Shown: one piece after another, positions 39,870 to 44,087 of the stretch
Layout: each line of letters opens with the position of its first letter
How positions within the stretch are numbered: position 1 is the first letter of the stretch
DNA from: an uncultured Collinsella sp.
Lineage (GTDB): Bacteria > Actinomycetota > Coriobacteriia > Coriobacteriales > Coriobacteriaceae
DNA length: 44,087 bases
NCBI GenBank assembly: GCA_902493375.1
Contig: CABUPH010000018.1
Location: forward strand, 1-44,087
Direction of reading: 5' to 3'
The notes under the pieces: generated by a model
What the model saw: the letters and a program-made list of their open reading frames with translations, nothing else
Database searches by the model: none
Told to the model about the DNA's origin: nothing
Position numbers and translations under genes: made by a program

Positions 39870-39996
39870 TGCAGCTCCCCTGTAAACCTAATAATGCTAT
39901 CGGCGTATTGTATCCCAGCGCCGCGCATGCGTGGTGCAGGGCATGTGAACACCCCTCATATGGGACAACAAACCACGCCCCAAAGATTGTAACCCC
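39870..39996 (-). promoter_or_regulatory. Spacer between PBP gene and murF with a -10-like box
   Basis: This 127-bp gap is one of the wider breaks in the cluster. On the minus strand TACAAT (39907-39912) is a good -10 without a convincing -35; GCGTGGT and ACCACGC could close a long loop upstream of it. It occupies the slot where murE stands in the common gene order and may carry an internal promoter for murF onwards. Confidence 0.35.
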
Positions 39997-41862
39997 CTAC
40001 CTCGTGTGCGGAATACCCAGCACGTCGAGTGCGTTGGCCATAATGGACTGGAACGGCACCGCAGCGGCATCTGAGCCGCTCGGCGTTCCGTCGAGCGTGA
40101 TATAGCACAGCACCTTGGGCGATTGTGCCGGTGCAAAGCCCATAAAGGACGACATGTAGTTCTCCTTGAGGTAGCCGCCGTTCTCGTCGGCTCGTTCGGC
40201 CGTACCGGTCTTACCCGCCACGTCATAGCCGTCAACTGCGCCGCCAACGCCCGTGCCTTCGGACACGACCGTCTGCATGCATGATGTCACCTGGGATGCG
40301 GCGTCCTCAGAAATCGCGCGCGCGCCTTCGCCCCAGTCCTTCTCATCGCCTTTGCTGGACTTATAGAAGTGCGGGGTCATCATCACGCCGCCGTTGGCGA
40401 TGCCGCCCACGGCACGTGCGATCTCAATCGGCGAGACGGACAGCGCCTGTCCAAAGCTCATCGATCCCAGCGTGGCGCCGTCATACTGGTCACGCTCCTT
40501 GACGATGCCCAGGCTCTCGCCCGGAAAATCGACACCCGAGCTGTGACCGATGCCCCACTTGTCCACATAGGCGGCAAAGTCGTCGGCACCGATCTTGCGC
40601 CCCACCAGGACAAAGCCCACATTGGACGAACGGCGCATCATCTCGCGCACATCCATGGTCATGCCATAGTCGCGCTTATCGGCATCGGTAACGGTATCGT
40701 CGCCCACCTTGATGCTCGCCGGCACCTCAAACGACGTACTCGATCGTACGACGCCCAAGTCGAAGCCGGCGCCCGCCACGAGAGTCTTAAAGACCGAGCC
40801 GGGCTCGTAGGCGTCAGTGACCAGGCGCAGGTTCATATCCTCGGTCTTAGCGTTCTCCAGATCGGTCTGGTCGTAGGTCGGGTACGAGCAGGCTGCCAAA
40901 ATCTCGCCTGTCGTAGGATCGGTGACCAGCGCCGAGCCGTTCTTGGCCTTAGTCTTCTCAACTGCCTCTGCCAGGGCATCCTCGGCCGCTCGCTGGATAT
41001 TGACGTCGAGCGTCGTCACGATATCAACGCCGTCGACCGCAGCCACCTTTTTATAGGCACCGCCCGCGATATAGCTGCCGTCCCTCGCGCGCTCGCGCAC
41101 AAGAGAACCGTTCGTGCCGGTCAGAAGCTTGTTGTATTGCTTTTCGAGACCCGTCAAGCCGTCGTTGTCTACATTCACTACACCCAGCACCTGCGATGCC
41201 AGATTGCCGTATGGATATACGCGCTTCATGGCCTGCTCAAAAAGCACGCCGGGCAGGTTCTTCTTCTCCAGCGCCGCAACATCGTCTTCGTCCACCTGGC
41301 GCTTGATATACACCCAGGTTCCATCGGACTCAACGAGCTTGCGGCAGGTCTTTTTATCGATTCCAGTTGCCTTGACCAGCGCCGACACCGTCTTGTCAAC
41401 ATCCTCGACAAGCTGCGGGTTCACGGCGATGTTGCGACATTCGACCGACGACGCCAGCACGTTACCGTTGCGGTCGTAGATGGTGCCGCGTTTGGCATAG
41501 AGGGTCTGCGCAAGCAGGCGGCGCGCATCGGCACGCTCGCGCAGTTTATCGGCTTCGACAATTTGATAGTCGGCAAGGCGGAAGACGCCCAAGCCCAAGC
41601 CAAGCCCGATGAAGCCCATGACGGCTTTGCGGCGAGGCAGAGGCGCGCCTGTAAGCCATTCGGTCGACGAACTCTTGCGCGACCTGGTGTTATGCACTTG
41701 AGGGCCGCCCGAGCCGCGAAGTCGCGACGCCGGGTCGTTGCCACGGGACTGCCCGGCGTTGTAAGATTGCCGACCCGTTCCTTGATAACCAGAACGTCCC
41801 CGCGACGAGGGACGTCCAGAACCGCGGCCCCCATCGGAACCGCGGCGATAGTCATTTGTCAT
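39997..41862 (-). CDS. ftsI: FtsI/PBP2-type class B penicillin-binding protein
   Basis: A 621-residue monofunctional transpeptidase, the partner of FtsW. A cytoplasmic tail of about 78 residues rich in Gly, Arg and Ser (RGG-like) precedes one transmembrane helix (about 80-95). The pedestal/dimerisation domain includes RGTIYDRNGNVLA. The transpeptidase motifs are SVFK (Ser356, Lys359), SSN (412-414) and KTG (551-553). No PASTA domains follow. It starts 17 bp after the ftsL-like gene; the ribosome binding site is weak. Confidence 0.94.
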   Translation of the reverse strand: MTNDYRRGSDGGRGSGRPSSRGRSGYQGTGRQSYNAGQSRGNDPASRLRGSGGPQVHNTRSRKSSSTEWLTGAPLPRRKAVMGFIGLGLGLGVFRLADYQIVEADKLRERADARRLLAQTLYAKRGTIYDRNGNVLASSVECRNIAVNPQLVEDVDKTVSALVKATGIDKKTCRKLVESDGTWVYIKRQVDEDDVAALEKKNLPGVLFEQAMKRVYPYGNLASQVLGVVNVDNDGLTGLEKQYNKLLTGTNGSLVRERARDGSYIAGGAYKKVAAVDGVDIVTTLDVNIQRAAEDALAEAVEKTKAKNGSALVTDPTTGEILAACSYPTYDQTDLENAKTEDMNLRLVTDAYEPGSVFKTLVAGAGFDLGVVRSSTSFEVPASIKVGDDTVTDADKRDYGMTMDVREMMRRSSNVGFVLVGRKIGADDFAAYVDKWGIGHSSGVDFPGESLGIVKERDQYDGATLGSMSFGQALSVSPIEIARAVGGIANGGVMMTPHFYKSSKGDEKDWGEGARAISEDAASQVTSCMQTVVSEGTGVGGAVDGYDVAGKTGTAERADENGGYLKENYMSSFMGFAPAQSPKVLCYITLDGTPSGSDAAAVPFQSIMANALDVLGIPHTR

Positions 41863-41879
41863 ACTCAGCTACCGTCTTG

Positions 41880-42350
41880 CTACTGAGCGGTCGCGGTCGC
41901 GTTGGCGCCCGCGGCTGCATCCTGCGAAAAGTCAAGTGTAACGCTCTCGCTGGGCTCCACCATGCCATAAGCGCCCGCAAGGTCGCGAATGCGCGTGTCG
42001 GCGCCATAGACCGAATGCATGACCTCTAGGTCGGAGCTCTCATCGGTCGCCTTTTCGAGCGTGTTGGTAAGCTCGGCGTTGCTGTTGAGCACCTGGGCCG
42101 TAACGCCGGCAAGCGCCACGCGGGCGACGCCGATCGTCATGAAGATAGCCGCAATGATGCAAAACGTTTTAAGAACGCTCATGAAAACCGGGCTTACCGC
42201 CTGGTTTGCCTGACGGCCCGCGCCCGTGTAGACATCAAAGCGCGGCGTGCGCTGCTCACGGGGAGCAACGGGGGCCTGCGGCGTCTCACGATAGGCGGGC
42301 ATGGCGTTCATATCATAGGCGAGTGCTGCGCTTGAAGTGTTGTAGCCCAT
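41880..42350 (-). CDS. FtsL-like divisome protein
   Basis: A 156-residue bitopic protein: about 54 polar cytoplasmic residues, one transmembrane helix (SVLKTFCIIAAIFMTIGVAR, about 58-77), a short coiled-coil-like segment (AQVLNSNAELTNTLEKATDE) and an Ala-rich end. Sequence identity of FtsL proteins is low; the call rests on topology, the coiled coil, the RDLAGAYGMVEPSES segment that resembles the FtsL end, and position between rsmH and ftsI. GGGAGG lies nine bases before the ATG. Confidence 0.75.
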   Translation of the reverse strand: MGYNTSSAALAYDMNAMPAYRETPQAPVAPREQRTPRFDVYTGAGRQANQAVSPVFMSVLKTFCIIAAIFMTIGVARVALAGVTAQVLNSNAELTNTLEKATDESSDLEVMHSVYGADTRIRDLAGAYGMVEPSESVTLDFSQDAAAGANATATAQ

Positions 42351-42440
42351 GATATGCCGCCTCCCATCCCGAGTACGTTGGTAGTGTGTTTAAGCTTCGT
42401 TTATGGTGCGAGCGGGAGGTCCAATATCGCGCGGTCGCGC

Positions 42441-43406
42441 CTACAGACGCTGCGCCACGCGGATTTTGGCTGATCTCGCCCGAGGGTTGCGCTCAACCTC
42501 ATCAGGCTGGGCAACCAAGGGTTTGCGGGTGATGACCTTGAGTATCGGCACGTTGCCGCACACGCACACCGGAATCTCCGGCGGACACGTGCACCCCTGG
42601 CTCATCTCCTTAAAGTGGTTCTTTACGATACGGTCCTCGAGCGAGTGATACGAGATGACGCAGATACGTCCGCCCGGGTTGAGCCACCTGGTGGCGGCAT
42701 CAAGCCCTCGTTCGAGCACATCGAGTTCGTGATTGACCTCGATGCGAATGGCCTGGAAACTTTTCTTGGCCGGGTGTCCACCATGCCGACGAGCGGCAGC
42801 TGGGATACCCGCCTTGATGATCTCGACAAATTGGCCGGTGGTTTCGATCGGTTCTTGCTCGCGGCGGCGCACGATCTCGCGCGCGATCTGCGAGGCGAAC
42901 TTCTCTTCGCCGTAGACGCGTAGAATCCGGGCGAGGTCGTGTTCGTTATAGGTGTTGATGACCTCAGCTGCGTTTAAGGTGTTATTACCCGGATCCATCC
43001 GCATGTCCAATGGGGCGTCCTCGTTATACGAAAAGCCCCTGCCAGGGATATCGAGTTGCGGTGACGAAACGCCCAAATCGAACAGGAAGCCATCGACCCC
43101 GGGCACCTCGGCCGAGCAAAGCAGCTCGTCCAAGTCGCCGAAGTTGCCCTTCAGCAGCTGGTGCGGAACGCCGGGAACCTCGCGGTCCAGACGGGCGCCA
43201 GCGGCCTCGAGGGCCATGTCGTCCTGATCGACGCCGAGCAAAAGGCCCGTCTCCCCCACCTGCGCGGCCATCTTTACCGAATGGCCGGCACCGCCAAGGG
43301 TGCAATCGCAGACAACGGAGCCGCTCTTTAGCCGCAGCGACTCAAGCACTTCGCCGAGCATGACAGGTTCATGCCGATATTCTTGTGTCAAGATCCCACG
43401 CTCCAT
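42441..43406 (-). CDS. rsmH: 16S rRNA m4C1402 methyltransferase RsmH (MraW)
   Basis: A 321-residue SAM-dependent methyltransferase of the ribosomal P site. HEPVMLGEVLE at the start, the SAM loop DCTLGGAGHS, LLGVDQDD, FDLGVSSPQLD, RGFSY..PLDMRMDP and the C-terminal YHSLEDRIVK are all family marks. It lies 20 bp after mraZ. A 90-bp gap separates it from the ftsL-like gene. Confidence 0.98.
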   Translation of the reverse strand: MERGILTQEYRHEPVMLGEVLESLRLKSGSVVCDCTLGGAGHSVKMAAQVGETGLLLGVDQDDMALEAAGARLDREVPGVPHQLLKGNFGDLDELLCSAEVPGVDGFLFDLGVSSPQLDIPGRGFSYNEDAPLDMRMDPGNNTLNAAEVINTYNEHDLARILRVYGEEKFASQIAREIVRRREQEPIETTGQFVEIIKAGIPAAARRHGGHPAKKSFQAIRIEVNHELDVLERGLDAATRWLNPGGRICVISYHSLEDRIVKNHFKEMSQGCTCPPEIPVCVCGNVPILKVITRKPLVAQPDEVERNPRARSAKIRVAQRL

Positions 43407-43426
43407 CCGTTACCCGTGCCTTGCCC

Positions 43427-43861
43427 TTACGAGAAGAAGAGGTCCAGCAGGGCCTCATCGTCATCGTCCTCATCGGCCGCGGCGCGATCCCAAACCTCAA
43501 GGTGGTCGTAGTTGCCCACAACCGTGACCTCGCGGTCGAGGTTCGCCTGCTTGCGGAGAGACTCGGAAAGACCGATACGACCGGCGCTGTCCACGTCCAT
43601 CGACGTGGTGCGCTTGTTGATCGCCCTCATGAGCTTCTGGTCGTTAATGTCACGCGGGTTAAAACCCTCGTGGCCCTCACGACCCGCGAAGAGTCCTTCG
43701 ACCCACTTATCGAAGGCCTCGGCAGAGAACACGTACAGAGCATCGACATCCAGGGCTTTGAACACGCGAACGTGCTCTCCAAGCTCCTCGCGAAGGGGTG
43801 CAGGCAGGGACAGACGACCTTTTGCATCGAGATTGCGCTCGTATGCACCAGTCATTCCCAT
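43427..43861 (-). CDS. mraZ: Transcriptional regulator MraZ
   Basis: A 144-residue AbrB-like double-domain regulator that in E. coli represses its own dcw promoter. The two swapped-hairpin repeats are visible: GAYERNLDAKGRLSLPAPLR (residues 5-24) and TSMDVDSAGRIGLSESLR (about 86-103). The C-terminus is acidic (ADEDDDDEALLD). GGAGGG lies five bases before the ATG. It is the first gene of the cluster, and three or four candidate binding repeats lie upstream of its promoter. Confidence 0.97.
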   Translation of the reverse strand: MGMTGAYERNLDAKGRLSLPAPLREELGEHVRVFKALDVDALYVFSAEAFDKWVEGLFAGREGHEGFNPRDINDQKLMRAINKRTTSMDVDSAGRIGLSESLRKQANLDREVTVVGNYDHLEVWDRAAADEDDDDEALLDLFFS

Positions 43862-43929
43862 GTGCGCCCTCCCCTCGGTTACTCAGATGGCACGTACGCG
43901 GGGAACCACCCCGCCTGTCGACGTCATTA

Positions 43930-43958
43930 ATAATATGGGGAACCTCCCCATTTTTCAA
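43930..43958 (-). promoter_or_regulatory. Promoter of the dcw cluster (PmraZ)
   Basis: On the minus strand TTGAAA (43953-43958) and TATTAT (43930-43935) are spaced by exactly 17 bp. The leader to the mraZ ATG is about 60 bases and can form a small CGGGG/CCCCG hairpin near 43897-43911. Confidence 0.75.
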
Positions 43959-43992
43959 CACCTTTCCCCACCCCTTCCCCCACTCCACCCCA
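43946..43992 (-). promoter_or_regulatory. Candidate MraZ operator: TGGGG direct repeats
   Basis: On the minus strand TGGGG occurs at 43988-43992, 43978-43982 and 43966-43970, at 10- and 12-bp steps just upstream of the -35 box, and again at 43946-43950 inside the spacer. E. coli MraZ binds TGGGN direct repeats separated by about five bases, so this fits autoregulation of the cluster. Confidence 0.6.
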
Positions 43993-44042
43993 CCACTCCA
44001 CCCACCATGTATTGCAAAACACCCCCAAGCATATGTTCGAAA

Positions 44043-44058
44043 ACACAATATGTTGTGT
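44043..44058. promoter_or_regulatory. NrdR-box-like palindrome
   Basis: ACACAATATGTTGTGT fits the NrdR box consensus (acaCwAtATaTwGtgt) at essentially every position; the dyad extends to 20 bp (44041-44060, AAACACAA/TTGTGTTT). NrdR represses ribonucleotide reductase genes. A degraded second site may lie near 44024-44038, but the expected clear tandem partner about 31 bp away is not seen on this side. The regulated gene would lie to the right of the window. Confidence 0.5.
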
Positions 44059-44087
44059 TTACAGCAACGGCGGGGTGCCACCTGTGG

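Overview
The window looks like a chromosomal segment of a high-G+C Gram-positive bacterium of the class Coriobacteriia, most likely Collinsella or a close relative. This is inferred from gene content and style: strong C/G wobble bias, SepF and DivIVA without FtsA, and an actinobacterial division cluster interleaved with phosphate genes. No rRNA gene is present to confirm it. Almost everything is core genome. I see no prophage, insertion sequence, CRISPR array or tRNA.

Layout. 1-4152 (minus strand): ndk, then argH and argG, with an unannotated-looking 56-codon gene between the two arginine genes. 4706-11058: a HAD phosphatase (+), polA (-), an M18 aminopeptidase (+) and yaaA (+). 11082-14836: a membrane-anchored unknown protein (-), a TPP riboswitch with thiC (+), thiD (+), and an SGNH hydrolase (-). 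14915-17274 (-): a TIGR02452/PARG-like protein, a Bax-inhibitor-1/YccA membrane protein and a small unknown protein. 17525-20080 (+): a Pit phosphate transporter with its DUF47 partner, and a nitroreductase.

20246-43861 is one long minus-strand stretch. Read in the direction of transcription it is the dcw cell-wall/division cluster: mraZ, rsmH, ftsL-like, ftsI-type PBP, murF, mraY, murD, ftsW, murG, murC, murB, ftsQ, ftsZ, then pgeF, pstS-C-A-B, phoU, yggS, sepF, yggT, divIVA. The usual Gram-positive order ftsZ-pgeF-yggS-sepF-yggT-divIVA is interrupted by a complete high-affinity phosphate cassette. pgeF and pstS overlap by ATGA, and a Pho-box-like 7-4-7 repeat lies upstream of pgeF, so a cell-wall editing enzyme is probably co-expressed with phosphate uptake. 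murE is missing from its usual slot between the PBP and murF.

The least explained DNA is two long inverted repeats, at 5545-5674 and 19271-19379. Each is followed by the same 12-mer and by a patch of + strand poor in C and rich in T/G that runs into a neighbouring gene (the 3' end of polA, the 5' half of the nitroreductase). Other items worth checking are yggT, whose full-length frame has no ATG/GTG/TTG start but an ideally spaced ATC; a PARG-like protein lacking the second Glu of its signature; and a perfect NrdR-box-like dyad at the right edge.
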